64,000 nt of DNA from Dryocosmus kuriphilus (Eukaryota; Arthropoda; Insecta; Hymenoptera; Cynipidae). The translations under genes and the position numbers were made by a program. Of this stretch, positions 1 to 10,442 are shown piece after piece. The stretch is from the NCBI GenBank assembly GCA_038277395.1, contig CM076189.1, positions 107,558,154-107,622,153 on the forward strand. Direction: 5' to 3'. Each line of letters opens with the position of its first letter. Positions within the stretch are counted from its first letter, which is position 1. The notes beneath the pieces were generated by a model. It ran no database searches. It was given only the letters and a program-made list of their open reading frames with translations, and was not told the DNA's origin.

Positions 1-30
1 TTTACCTCTACGATTTTGAAGCAATAAGAG
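1..30 (+). CDS. 3' tip of tandem repeat exon P0 (unknown gene)
   Basis: The window opens inside the last bases of an exon homologous to the intact copies at 180-665 and 46241-46726 (minus). The end ...GCAATAAGAG is followed by GTAGGAAG, the same donor seen after the other copies. A 149 bp intron (31-179) separates it from the next exon. Only about ten codons are visible, so the state of this exon cannot be judged. The product is unknown. Confidence 0.5.
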
Positions 31-179
31 GTAGGAAGATGGGGATTTAAAAACCAGAAAAATGGGGTATAGTGTTTACAAAATTAGAAGATTCAGCAAT
101 TGTTAGGCATCCTAGATATACTGTTCATGATAATAAAAGTATGTACTGAAAACAATGATCTCTCTATTTCTTCTTGCAG

Positions 180-665
180 ATTCTTTTATCAGGGATCGGA
201 TTTCATATATCACGGCTGCTTCTAGTGAAAGATCCAGGTCTACTACTGACAGGGTTTCTCCATCTCATCAACTGGAAGACGCTGGATACAAACGTCTTAT
301 TCCCTACTCGAATTCCAGACGGATATTCGAATTTCGAAGAATGATTTTTCCTAAAGATGAGCGAATTAAAACGAAAGTAAGCCGCACGTTTCCGTCTCTG
401 CCTGAAAAACAATATATTGTATTATCAACAAGGGATGGTGAGGTATTCGCAACAGTCGAGAATATGGAGCGTCTTCGAGGATTGTATGCTTCCCACAGAA
501 GACGAATAAAAGTAGACATGTGCGACGGCACGTTTAAAACTCTGACCCCGCAAGAAATCGCGGAATGTCCAATAGATCCCAAACACAAAATAACAGAGTC
601 CTTTAGAGTTGTTACTGTAAACGATGATTCTTTACTGTATCTCTACGATTGTGAAGCAATAAGAG
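180..665 (+). CDS. Tandem repeat exon P1, intact, 162 codons, unknown protein
   Basis: This is an uninterrupted 486 nt exon flanked by a pyrimidine-rich acceptor (TTCTTCTTGCAG at 168-179) and a donor (GTAGGAAG from 666). It starts at the second base of a codon and ends at the first base of one. It is therefore a symmetric phase 1-1 exon that can be repeated, skipped or exchanged without a frameshift. The frame is open upstream into the intron, so an ATG at 155 is not a believable start. The product is polar in its first third (SERSRSTTDRVSPSHQ), then has a GYKRLIPY segment, FRRMIFPKDERIK, and a conserved core EVFATVENMERLRGLYAS followed by MCDGTFKTLTPQE. It ends in LYDCEAIR. No known domain was recognised. 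Six further copies in this window share this layout. Retained splice signals and a clean frame suggest a real or recently real gene. Expression is not shown. Confidence 0.6.
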
Positions 666-813
666 GTAGGAAGATGGGGATCTAAAATCCAGCAAAATGG
701 GGGATAGTGTTTACAAAATTAAAAGATTCACCAATTTTCGCGCATCCTAGATATACTGTTCATGATGATAAATGTATGTACTTAAAAAATGATCAGACCA
801 TTTCCTGTTGCAG

Positions 814-1290
814 ATTCTTTTATCAGGTATCGGAATTCATATGTTACAACAGCTACTAGTGAAAGGTCCAGGTCTACTACCGAGAAGGCTTCTCCACCTC
901 AATAACTAGAAGACGCTGGAAACAAACATCTTGTTCCCTAAACGAATTCAAGCCGGATATTCGAATTCCGAAGTACGATTTTTCCTAAAGTTGAACGAAT
1001 TAAAATGAAAGTAAACCGCACATATCGGACTCTGACAGAAAAAGAATATATTGTTGTGTTATCAACAAGTGATAGTGAGGTAGTCGCGACAGTGGAGAAT
1101 ATGGAGCGTTTTCGAGGAGTGTATGCTTCCTCCAGAAGACGAATAAAAGTAAACATGTGCGACGGCACGCTTAAAATTCTGACCCCATAAGAAGTCGTGG
1201 AATGTCCAGTAGAACCTGGATCCAAATAACAGAGTTTTTTAGAGTTATTACTGTAACTGATGATTCTCTCTGTATCTCTGCCATTGTTAT
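814..1290 (+). pseudogene. Terminal repeat exon P2, decayed
   Basis: It follows P1 after a 148 bp intron (666-813) that ends in TTTCCTGTTGCAG. The exon is recognisably homologous to P1: an open piece at 1005-1190 encodes MKVNRTYRTLTEKEYIV and ENMERFRGVYASSRRR. It carries in-frame stops in its first third and small indels, so the frame is broken. Its 3' end differs from internal exons: the donor is absent and the sequence runs into a stretch shared with the last exon of the minus-strand array (near 44985). This fits a terminal exon. The product is unknown and the exon is probably non-functional. Confidence 0.5.
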
Positions 1291-1498
1291 CTCAAATCAG
1301 AGTATGAATTAAATGAAATAGATATTAACCTAAAACGCGAGGCATAAACTACTGAGGATTTCAGATTTTATTGATATATAGGGTTTCTTTTTCTTGCATT
1401 CTTATTTACAAAATACAGAATCAATAAACCGTCGGCTTTCTTTTTCGACGTTTCGACAGCACTGCGTGTCGTTACCAAGCAACCTAAATATCAGTAGA
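1291..1498 (+). repeat. 3' flank of the exon array, shared inverted with 44750-44985
   Basis: There is no gene here. The stretch aligns in inverted orientation with the DNA beyond the last exon of the minus array. Shared landmarks are the ACTGAGGA block, the 'TATATAGGGTTT' block and a hairpin with a GAAACGTCG tail. It ends at the LINE target site. With 5134-5520 it forms one arm of an inverted segmental duplication. Confidence 0.6.
1446..1471 (-). other. Hairpin with GAAACGTCG tail, copy 1
   Basis: Read on the minus strand, an inverted repeat CGACA...TGTCG encloses an 8 base loop and is followed directly by AAACGTCG. The same hairpin stands at 44805-44830 on the plus strand, and a looser relative lies at 51907-51939. 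The stem is kept although the loop differs. Similar 'stem plus GAAACG' motifs occur at the ends of Penelope-like and other retroelements. That link is inference here. Confidence 0.4.
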
Positions 1499-1511
1499 AT
1501 CATCTACTAAT
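1499..1511. repeat. Target-site duplication of RTE-like LINE, 3' side
   Basis: ATCATCTACTAAT is present here and at 5121-5133, immediately outside the LINE. The inverted paralogue near 44764-44779 has one related copy and no LINE, which supports target-primed insertion. Confidence 0.75.
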
Positions 1512-1519
1512 TATTATTA

Positions 1520-4509
1520 TTATGTAGCTTTGCGAACTCGGAGGTTCATTGCCTCAGCTACCCAGAACCGCCACGCATCTCTATCCTGTGCATCTTCCAA
1601 CCAGTTTAAATAATCATGTCCTAGCTCTTTTAGATCATCCCTTACGTTTTTCACCCATCTGTTTCTCGGTCTGCCTAGAGGTCTCTTACTAATCGGTTTC
1701 CCTCTCAAAACTTGCGCCACTGTTCTTTAGTTGCTCATTCTTGCAGCATGTCCAGCCCAGCTTAATTTCCGCCCCTTCCTTACTCTATTAATGTTTACTG
1801 ACCCGTAGAGTGCATACAGCTCATCATTATGCAGTTTTCTCCATTCACCAGTCTCTTCGTCCCTTTTCGGACCATAGATTTTTCGAAGTATTTCGTTTTC
1901 GAATAGTCTAAACCTGTTCTCCTCTCCTTCCGTCAGCGCCCACGTTTCGCACCCGTACATGACGATCGGCATTATTATCGTTTTGTAAGTTCTTACTTTG
2001 ATGTTTCTAGATAGCGATCGCGATTTTAGTAATGTATTTGCTGCATAGTAGCACCGTAGCACCGATTGCCAGCGTGCAGCCGCCTGTTGATTTCCGCTTT
2101 AATGTTATTGCCGCTAGTTATAGTAGTCCCGAGGAATTGAAACTTATTAACTCTTTCAAATTTCATATTTCTGGCCATTAGATCCCCCTCTTTATTGCTT
2201 TGTCCTGATCTGTCGACGATCAAATACTTTGTCTTCGATTCGCTAACTTCTAAACCTATTTCCTTGGCTTTTGTGATCAAGATTTCCGCATTTTTAGCTA
2301 CCGTTTCTCTATCATCTCCGAGTAAGTCGAGATCATCTGCATATCCCAGAATTTGTATTATCCCATTGAGGGTAGCACCGGCCGGATTCGCTTGTACTTC
2401 TCTGACCACATATTATAAAACTAAGTTGAAAAGGATGCACGAAAGCGCATCGCCCTGTTTCAGGCCATCGCGAATCAAAAACTCTTCAGCTAAACTTCCG
2501 TTTACGCGTATCTTACCCCTGCTGCCGCTTAAGCAAACTTCAATAAGTCTAACCAATTTCCTTGGTACGCCCAAGAACTCCAGAATCCAGTACATTCGTG
2601 AGCGTATAATAGAGTCGTAAGCTTTTTTGAAGTCGATAAAAAGCTGATGTATTGCTTCATTGAATTCCCATTTCTTTTCTAACAGTTGTCTAATTGTAAA
2701 GATTTGATGGCTTGTAGAAAGGTTTCGGCGGAATCCACACTTGTAATCCTCAATGATTTCCTCAGCAAAAGGCGTTAGTCTACTTAAGATTACATTGGTC
2801 AGGATCTTATAGCACGAAGGCACAAGTGAAATTCCCCGATAATTGTTACAGTTCGTTTTATCGCCTTTTTTGAAAATGGGTATAATGATAGAGGTATTCC
2901 GTTCCTCCGGTATCCGTTCTGTTTTCCAGATTGCGCGTATTAATTTACAAACTTGGCTTGTGAGGCGAGGGCCCCCATTTTTTATCAGTTCTGATGGTAG
3001 GTCGTCATTGCCCGCGGCTTTGTCATTTTTCAACTTCTTTATGGCCATTTCTATTTCTTTATCAGTAGGCTCATCAATTAGTAGATCAGCAGTGTGGATT
3101 TCACCGAGATTAACTTCAAGGGGGCCTTCGCGTACGTTCAATAGCTTATCAAAATAGTTTTTCCATAAATTTAGTCTTTCTGTTGAATTAGCTACTAGAT
3201 TGCCATTTTCGTCCCTCATTACTTCCGTTCTACTTTGAAAGCCTTTTCTTATAAAATTGATTCCCCTGTACATTTCACGCGGGTTATTTGGCTTATTATG
3301 CGTGTCTATTGCTAGTATTTTATTCTTCTCCCACTCCCTTTTCTTGGATCTGTAAAACCTATTTGTACTTTTACTAATCTCGAGATACTTCTTATGTGTT
3401 TGATCGCACTTATTTTGTAAACTAATTTCTTTGGCCTTTGTTCGCCTTTCAAACCATAGTTTGCACTCTTCGTCGAACCACGGTTTGCTTTTGTTTACTT
3501 TCTTTAAACCTATAGTACTTTTTGCGGCTGTCTTTATCGCCTCTTTCATAATGCCCCACAGGCTTTCCGGATCCTCCTCACAATTATCGCTATCGTCTCC
3601 CTGTTTTTTAAGAGCGTCGAAACTATTAGAAATCTTTACTTGATAATTCAATATTTCTGTTGGCATTTTAAATTTATCTATATCGAAACGTACTGCTGGC
3701 GCTGGAGGGCTAGTTTTCTTATTTAACGCCAGTGGAGATCTTAGTTTCGCTATCACGAGAAAGTGGTCTGAATTTAAATCCGCCCCCCTGTACGATCTTA
3801 CATCGAGAATGTTTGTATGACGTCTTCCGTCAATTAAAACGTGATCAATCTGATTCTGTGTGATACCATCTGGTGATGTCCAGGTGGCCTTATGTATATT
3901 TTTATGCTTGAAATATGTGCTCCTAACAACGAGGTTCTTTGAAGCAGCAAAGTTTATTACTCTAGTCCCATTATCATTACTGACGTCATGCAAGCTTTCT
4001 GTCCCTATTGTAGGCCTATACATCGGTTCTTTTCCAATTTTCGCGTTGAAGTCTCCCAATACTATTTTTGCGTCAAACTTCGAGAACTTGTCAAAAACTT
4101 GTTCGATTGTTTCGTAAAAAAGATCTTTAGTATCTTCGTCTTTGTCCTCGGTAGGGCAGTGCACGTTAATTAGCACCTGTTTGCAGAAATTACCCTTTAG
4201 TGCAATATATGATAACCGGTCGTTAATGAATTGCATATCGATAACGGCTTGCGAAATTCGTTTATTAATAAGAAACCCGGTCCCCAGTTTGCGCCCTTTA
4301 GCTCCACCATAGTGAAAAGTGTATTTCTCCTTGGAGATTGATTCATACTCGCCAGGCCAGCAGGTTTCTTGAAGTGCTATTATATTAATGTCGTTTCTCT
4401 TTGCTATCTCAATGAATTCGCTAAATCCGCCAGTATTCAGACTACGCGCGTTCAGAGTTCCCGTCTTAAGATATTTTATTGTAGTTGTTCGTTTTTGGAA
4501 GTTAGCCAT
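1520..4509 (-). pseudogene. Endonuclease-reverse transcriptase ORF of RTE-like LINE, broken
   Basis: The start is the ATG at 4509 (MANFQKRT...), kept in the second copy at 58322. The first 698 codons hold the endonuclease (residues about 15-255: ALQETCW near 45-51, LGDFN 151-155, NQIDHVLID near 219-227, SDHF 247-250) and the first RT blocks (NNYRGISL, FIDFKKAYD, GLKQGDALSC). An in-frame TAA at 2413-2415 then interrupts RT. The same frame resumes with the catalytic YADD (GYADDLDLLGDD), until an 8 bp tandem duplication at 2048-2063 shifts the frame. The C-terminal part has the usual MYGCETWAL, SWAGHAARM and GRPRNRW blocks, with a second in-frame TAA at 1727-1729. The product would nick target DNA and copy LINE RNA at the nick. 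The few lesions suggest a fairly young copy. Confidence 0.8.
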
Positions 4510-5120
4510 GATAGTTTTAAGAAAGTCCGCACGTAAGGGATCCTGTTCCGATCGCAGGTGAGTCCGCCGTCCCAGGAGTGATAACCCCCATACCTGCCTA
4601 GGTCTAAGTATGGGAGCTTTCCGACTTTGACAAGGACCGTGTCAACTTGTCGTCAGATACATTACGGCTTCATCCTCGTATCCTAACTTCCCCCTGCAAG
4701 GCAGTGCGCCACACTGGCATCAATACCACGTTGACCCTACAGGCGAATCATTCCACACATCCTTTGCGGGCAGTGTCATCGCTGTGGTGTCCAATGGGGC
4801 AGCAGGATTTTCCCCTTACAAGATTTTTAGTTTTGGATCGGGTAGTGTTTCTAGGTGGATACACTCTGAGCCTCGGCCTGGTAGATCCCACCTATTGCGT
4901 ATGGACGCGAAAGGGTGAATCCCGCTAAACCATGGCCGTCGTGTACCTATTTTTTACCAATGTGGGTTCACCACACCCACGACTGTTTCCTATCGGCTGT
5001 CCGCGACTGCTTATTCTTGTATTCACAGTTAACGTCGGAAGCTGTTCAACCTCAGGGGCCGTTCTTCTATCCGCAACCTGAGGACGCGCTGCGTAGTGGT
5101 GATAGGGACCCACCAAGCAG
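4510..5120 (-). other. 5' leader of the RTE-like LINE
   Basis: This untranslated stretch precedes the LINE ATG, is richer in GC than the surroundings, and has no credible ORF. It is shared with 57726-58321 on the plus strand, starting CTG(C/T)TTGGTGGGT in both. It probably contains the internal promoter, but no specific box can be named. Confidence 0.6.
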
Positions 5121-5133
5121 ATCATCTACTAAT
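5121..5133. repeat. Target-site duplication of RTE-like LINE, 5' side
   Basis: This second copy of ATCATCTACTAAT matches 1499-1511. Confidence 0.75.
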
Positions 5134-5518
5134 ACTTTTACAAAATTCTCTAAAACCATGGAATAAAAATATATTCATAAAAATGGCCTGCGTAAAATGT
5201 CGAGCAATAATAAGTCAACAATTCCGAAACCAAGTCGGCATCGGAGTCTTTTATCAGACACAAAAGTTTCGTAAATTTCATGAACCTTTGTAATCTACAA
5301 TTCAACGAGTATTGAATATTCAATATCACCTGTTTTAAAACTTCAATGACACTTGTTATGGAAAATTCAATTCGTATTCTGTAATTTCAAGATCACGACA
5401 ATTAAAATCAATTCGCATTTTGAGAGTTCAAGACAGCGCTCTGAGATTCTCGCTGCCTCAAATTTTTTTCAATCTTTCTTTGCTCTTTATTCATTGAAAT
5501 GTTTATATAAACATTTTT
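5134..5518 (+). repeat. Continuation of inverted-duplication arm after the LINE
   Basis: This non-coding stretch aligns in inverted orientation with about 44360-44760. Shared landmarks are GTCAACAATT, CAAGTCGGCAT, CACAAAAGTT and GCGCTCTGAGATTCTC. It continues the arm interrupted at 1511. The similarity fades where the S repeat begins. Confidence 0.6.
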
Positions 5519-6533
5519 ACATTCTCATCAGGGAAGGTATTAGATTTATGATAAATTTGACTTTCGCGGATTTCATGAAATCTCCACGTTTTAAGACCTC
5601 CTGAATCCGAAAAAATGGTTTTTACGACCGTGTCTGTCTGTCTGTTGGCGTTGTCGTCGTTGTCGTTGTCTTCGTTGTCGTCTGTTCCCAGGATAACTTT
5701 CGAAAAACTAATCGGATTGGATTGCGCTTTGCCACACTACTTTAAGGTTCAAAGAGGAAGGACGAGTTCGTTAACCAGCGGTTTTTGACCAACGGTTATG
5801 TTTTTATCCATCATAAACGGTTTACACAACATCAAGAAATTCATTTTCCGACTAAACTGTGAGAGATACAAAAAAAACGAGAGAGAGTAGAATTGTTCAT
5901 TTCAAAAAAATCTACAAATTTTGTCTTAACCGTTTTTCGATAAAATGAACGGTTTTTGTTTTAATCAAGAAAACGCTCTTAAAATTAAAAAACTGTGGTT
6001 TCCCGCCAAAATATTCAAGATACAAAAAAGTGGCTAAGAACAAAGTTGTTCAATTTAAAACGATCTACAAATTTTGTTTCAAGCATTTTTTGATAAAATG
6101 CACGGTTTTTGTTTTAATCGATAAAACGTTATTAAAAATGAAAAATTTCAAATTTCCCGCCAAATTATGGAAGATACGGAAAAATAATAATAAACAAAAT
6201 TGTTCGCCTTAAAAAGGTCTACAAATTTGCTTTCTATCATTTTTTTGGATCAGATGCGTAGTTTTTGAGTTATTCGTGAAATATTGTATGAAATATAAAG
6301 CAAACCACTTTTCAGCAAAACTGTGCAAGATATGAGAAAATATTAACAAGCAGAATTGTTCACCTTGGAAAGAGCTACAAAATTTATTCGTTAAGACTCA
6401 TCGTTTTACTTTTAAGAATCGAAATCCTCTATTGTGAAAATTTGGAAAATCACTAAAAAACTTTACCAATCTACAATGCGTTTTAAAAAATGTAATTATC
6501 GAGCGCGAAGCGCGATTGTCATGATGAGAATGT
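5519..6533 (+). repeat. Composite repeat S, copy 1
   Basis: A roughly 1.0 kb repeat is bounded by inverted ACATTCTCATCA (5519-5530) and TGATGAGAATGT (6522-6533). Inside are an imperfect GTC/GTT trinucleotide run (about 5640-5690) and then diverged tandem blocks of roughly 160 bp, each with a 'CGGTTTTTGTTTTAATCGA' core and 'GTTCA...CTACAAATTTTG'. It ends in GC-rich palindromes. Related copies are at 17424, 27480, 28350 and 38547. There is no coding sequence; the short ORFs are products of the tandem blocks. The inverted ends suggest a MITE or foldback element, but no target duplication is clear. Confidence 0.55.
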
Positions 6534-6690
6534 ATTCCTTAAGGGCGATAGAGCCTTAAGTAAAATAATTTCTTTTGGAATTTTTAATTTAAAGGTTTAT
6601 ACCATCCAGAAGCACCGAGCGCGTAGCGCGAGGTGAATAATCTATCGAGCGCGAAGCGCGCGATGAGAATGTGCCAGCGAAGCGGGCAGA
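6498..6690. repeat. Cluster of GC-rich palindromes (CGAGCGCGAAGCGCG type)
   Basis: Several copies of GCGCGAAGCGCG lie in otherwise AT-rich DNA and can fold into tight hairpins around GAAG. The same motif recurs at about 16260-17460, 27155-27300 and 39538-39625, always next to S or R repeats. Confidence 0.6.
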
Positions 6691-7204
6691 TTTTTTTTTC
6701 ATTTTTTTTCAATTTTACGAAAATAAACATTTGGGATACTCGTTTCAGTGATAAACGCGCTTCTTGAAACTTCTTTCGCAAACAGATTTATCTTCTGGGA
6801 AAGTAATTAACTTTATTGATTTATTTAAATTCGTGCCTAATAAAAAATAGCGAAAAAATAAATACCTAATACACAAACTAAGGAAAAATAAAATTTCCGA
6901 AGATGAAAATTGACAAAATTAAAGTTTCTGAAACTTAAAATATCTACAAAATTTCCAAATATCGAAAAATAAAGATTTCGAATTATGCAAATAGCGAATT
7001 TAAAAATATACAAAATTAAAATTTAGCGAATTATAAAATTTTCAGATTATAATATGAACGAATTAATAAATCAACTAATTATTGATATCTAAAAAGTTCT
7101 TTAATTTTCGAAATTTGAAACTATTATTCAAAATTATAAATATTTATAATTGGCAAAAATAAATATGGAATTAAGTGTAGAATAAGGGAAAGTAGATATT
7201 GAAT
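6691..7204. repeat. AT-rich non-coding DNA, start of R repeat
   Basis: No gene is seen. A block near 6832 (AATAAATACC...AAACTAA) recurs near 56465 and 57625, and the stretch continues beyond the Gypsy-A insertion at 12438. A 25 bp duplication just left of the LTR repeats 'GAATTAAGTGTA'. Confidence 0.4.
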
Positions 7205-7208
7205 TAAG

Positions 7209-7403
7209 TGTACAATAAGGGAACATTTGAGGCCCCAAGAAATAAAGTGGCGACACAGCTCGAGTAGATGAGGAACAAAGAAGAATGTATCAAGCCGATT
7301 CTGTACACATCGATTGACTTAGAGACCCACATGCTAAACCATTTGTCGCTCTAGAGGTCGGATTGGAACTACCTGTGTGAGCCTGCCGATTTGAAATCTT
7401 ACA
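7209..7403 (-). repeat. Gypsy-A 3' LTR, internally deleted
   Basis: This 195 bp copy matches the 247 bp LTR at 12191-12437 end to end, except for about 65 bp missing after GGAACTACCTG. The missing part includes the minus-strand AATAAA polyadenylation signal of the other LTR. The deletion probably arose between short CCTG/CCTGTGTG repeats. Confidence 0.8.
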
Positions 7404-7883
7404 TTCGGCCGTCCTGATTTAGTTCGCGCATCTGCGAACGTTCTGTAACTTTTCGGTGGAAGTCTGTACGTACAGAACACAATTGGAGTTAGTAATAAGA
7501 AACATAATTTCGCTCTACTACCATGCAAAGCTTCACAAGCGTTTTTTTTTTTTTTTATGCAACATGCTATTTGAGAAATATGATTGGTCTCAGCCATTTA
7601 ACTGTGGCATACTCTGCAAAGCAAAGCTTCTTGGTAGCCAGCACTGTTTACATTATCTGCAAGACTACAATCTCTAGGCATTTCGGTTCGTGTGCTCTGC
7701 AAAATGAGTAATTCCTAGACAGCATGACGACCGACTTGTGAGCTCTGCAAATTCAATCAAGCACCATTTCCCGGCAATGAAAAAAAAATCAATGCTCTGC
7801 CAAATGCCCATGCTTGCTTCACTTCTCGGCTTCACAATTATGACTGTCTTATCTATATTCAGCGTGACAAGAACATGCACCTT
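7404..7883 (-). other. Gypsy-A 3' untranslated stretch with repeated CTCTGCAAA motif
   Basis: There is no believable ORF between the integrase stop and the LTR. The motif CTCTGC(A/C)AA occurs at 7612, 7695, 7743 and 7795, with a weaker copy at 7655, roughly every 40-52 bp. A clear polypurine tract next to the LTR is not visible. Confidence 0.4.
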
Positions 7884-8285
7884 TCATTGATTGGAGTCCT
7901 CGTTCTCCGAAGTTTCGCTACTCTCATCATGGCTTATCATAGTTTCCCATGATTTCAGCTTCTCTCCAGGGAATACGTTAGTGTATGTCTTTTGTGTTCT
8001 TTGGGCACCCTTTATGTCACCAATGACATATCGGTCCTTTTCAAGAACCTCTTTGACTTCGTACGGTCCGGCATAATCTGGCAATAAGTTCTTAATGTTG
8101 CCCTCATTCGAGTCAGCTACCCATTCTACAGCCATAGTATCACCAACCCTGAACACCCTAGTGTGAGCCCGCCGCAAATCGTATCGACGTTCATTTTCCA
8201 TCTGATTATCCACTATCTTTTCGGTCGCTCGCTTGCGCTTTCCAGCTCTACCTTGTCGAAATTTAGGTTCTCCTATTTCATTCAT
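7884..8285 (-). pseudogene. Gypsy-A integrase C-terminal domain
   Basis: A 133-codon open piece carries the end of the integrase. A basic segment (QGRAGKRKRATEK) is followed by RRAHTRVFRVGDTMAVEW and a GPYEV block, typical of the Gypsy GPF/Y module, then a Ser/Glu-rich tail. The catalytic core upstream (8330-8900) is too damaged to read as one frame. This domain binds DNA in active elements. Confidence 0.7.
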
Positions 8286-8908
8286 AATTCATAATGTTCA
8301 ATCCCCATTTAACTTTGTTGATCTCTCGATCCCAACTAGTCCCATCGCTGCTTTAGCTTGAAGCGACTGCATCTAAGATTGTTCTGTTGTATCTTTCTCC
8401 TTGCTCGTTCGCTCGGGGCGTAGCTACGACGGTCAGCACATGTTTCGCGCCTAGACTCCGCAGTAATTCTTGAACCTTCCACTAGTAAAAGCGTATCCAC
8501 TATCGCTTAATATTCGTAAACGCATCTACACCAACTATCAAATAACAATTTCCGCTTTTACTATACACAAACGGTCCTAGATGATCAACATGCATCGTAT
8601 GCATTGGTTCAGGTATCTTCTCGATTGGGTATAAAAATCCTGGTTTTTACCTGCGGGAATTTTATTACCGAAACAAGCTACACACGCTTCAATATAACGT
8701 TTTACGTAACGTTACATACCCGCGAACCAATAATCACGCTGCATCTTTTCAATCGTCTATGCAATTCCCCTTATGACCTACCTCATCGTGACATAAACGA
8801 GTGTCACGTTGCCTCATTGCACGTGGTATAACCCATTTTACTCCACTTTCAGTTTTTCGCAATACTCTTTTCACTTCTAAGTAAGTATTCGGAGTGAATT
8901 CTCTTTTC
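8286..8908 (-). pseudogene. Gypsy-A integrase core remnant
   Basis: This lies between the RNase H end and the integrase C-terminal ORF, where the zinc-binding and catalytic integrase domains belong. All three minus frames are broken by stops. Only short stretches remain recognisable, such as the H/C-rich segment around 8640-8800. The assignment rests mainly on position. Confidence 0.5.
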
Positions 8909-9540
8909 TTAATTATCTTTAGCCTCTTGCTTCAAAACCTTTTTTATGACCTTCAGTTTCTCATTTTGCATTTGAGACAGCGGTAGAAAGTCATCGCTTT
9001 CTATATGAAAAAGCCCGATTTCATTAATCTCTTCAGCATTCACCAAATCACTAACAGCATTACGGCTCAAAGCATCTGTATGCATCATTATCCTTCCTGC
9101 TCTGTATTCATTGAAGCAATCGTATTCTTGTAATTGAATCCACCACCTACCTAACGGGGGGTTAGTTCTCGCTTGACAAATGTAGCACGAACAGCATTGC
9201 AATCGGTGACTATAGTGAACAAAATACCGATCAGGTAAACACGAAATCGTCACAAACTGCTTACGACATCGAGCGTTTCAAGCTCGTACGAATGATAACG
9301 TTGCTATTCTTTCGACGTCTGTCGGCTGAAATAAGCGACTGGATGTAATTGATTATTATTATCTAGTTGGATGAAAATTCCGCCGAGGCCCCATTTGCTT
9401 GCATCGGTGTGCAGTTCAGTTTTTGCTCCTCTTTTAAACAAAGCCAAAACCGGGCGTGAGACTAGCTGATATTTGATTTCTTGAAAAGCATTATTTTGCT
9501 CTTGGCCCCAATGCCATACTGCGTCTTTCTTAGTGAGCAT
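8909..9540 (-). pseudogene. Gypsy-A RNase H region, two fragments
   Basis: The fragment at 9304-9540 reads KKDAVWHWGQEQNNAFQEIK and LHTDASKWGLGG, the first part of Gypsy RNase H with its first Asp. The fragment at 8909-9253 continues with GRWWIQLQEYD, YRAGRIMMHTDALSRN, the end of RNase H and the link to integrase. A frameshift and stop between them (about 9254-9303) separate the parts. The active protein would degrade the RNA strand of the RNA-DNA hybrid. Confidence 0.75.
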
Positions 9541-9973
9541 AGTAAGAGGTCGTGCAGTGATTGCATTGCAAATTCCTAGTAAATTTTCGGAAGAAGCTGG
9601 CTAATCCTACGATTTGTCTTATCTCATGCACGTTCGATGGTGTTGGAAAATTGGAAACTGCATCAATTTTTGACTTACCTCGTTTTACTCCGTTTTCAAT
9701 AATTTCGTATCCTAAGAACTCTATCTTTGACATTAAAAATCTGCACTTATCCAGCTTGAGTGTTAGCCCTACCTCTCGTATCCGCTTTAAGCATATTATC
9801 AAAGCTCTCAAAACTTCTTCGAGATTTTGAGCGCCAATTATGTAGTCATCAGTATATGCTTCGATTACCATTTTATCTCGCAACGGTTTGATCACTTTCT
9901 GTGACATACGAGAACATACTGCCGGCGCATTGGCTAAACCAAAAGGCTGGTATAAAAAGCTCATTGTGCCCAT
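9530..9973 (-). pseudogene. Gypsy-A reverse transcriptase, second half
   Basis: This continues RT in a shifted frame after the break near 9970-10025. Clear blocks are YQPFGLANAPAVCSRMSQ, the active-site YTDD (AYTDDYIIGA), LKLDKCRF and FLGYEI. It ends in the connection segment GLASFFRKF. Gypsy RTs have YxDD here, so YTDD is an acceptable variant. Start codons inside it are accidental. Confidence 0.8.
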
Positions 9974-10022
9974 CTGATGTTATGATGGCTGTTTTCTCAA
10001 TATCTTTTACGGAAACAAGTAT

Positions 10023-10442
10023 TTAAAAATAACCGGACGCCATATCTAAGGAAAAAAACACGCTAGCCCCTTGCAAATTGTTTACCTGTTCTTCAATATT
10101 TGGTAGGGGGACCCACTGCTTTTTTTTGGCATTGAGCGCGCGATAGTCTACACACATCCTGATTTCGCCGTTCTTCTTGCGTACCATCATTATCGGGCTC
10201 GAAAAAGGGGAGTCCGATTCTCTGACGATGCCACTTTCTTTCAAATCATCAACAATTTCCCGAACTTTATCTCGTTCAGCGTGCGAAAAACGGTATGGTT
10301 TATAATATACCGGAGTCGGATTGGTTAAGTCGATTTCGATCTCAGTGAGCTTTTTCTTACCAGGCTCGTTTGAATCCAAAGCAAAACAATCGCGATACTC
10401 ATTCAACACATTTATTACCCCTTGTCTTTGCGATTCTGACAA
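10023..10442 (-). pseudogene. Gypsy-A reverse transcriptase, first half
   Basis: The N-terminal RT is well preserved: DSNEPGKKKLTEIEIDL, YRFSHAERDKV, SPFSSPIMMVRKKNGEIRMC, VDYRALNA, then FFSLDMASGYF with the first catalytic Asp. An in-frame TAA at 10023-10025 stands where Gln normally follows SGYF. A frameshift about 50 bases later moves the rest into another frame. Confidence 0.8.

Larger units (their letters stand above)
1512..5120 (-). mobile_element. RTE-like non-LTR retrotransposon, near full length, dead
   Basis: A 3.6 kb LINE on the minus strand is bounded by a 13 bp target-site duplication. Its order is a roughly 610 bp 5' leader (4510-5120), one long ORF with an apurinic-type endonuclease followed by reverse transcriptase (4509-1520), and a short (TAA)n tail at 1512-1525. 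Length, single-ORF plan and microsatellite tail fit the RTE group; the clade name is inference from motif order. The 5' leader recurs at 57726-58321 in a second copy, which helps fix the true 5' end. The element inserted into one arm of an inverted segmental duplication, as shown by the uninterrupted paralogue at 44360-44990. Two stops and one frameshift make it inactive. Confidence 0.8.

Noticed and set aside
155..179. ATG at 155 as start of the 176-codon ORF
   Set aside because: It lies within the intron before the acceptor at 179; the homologous exons on minus lack this start.
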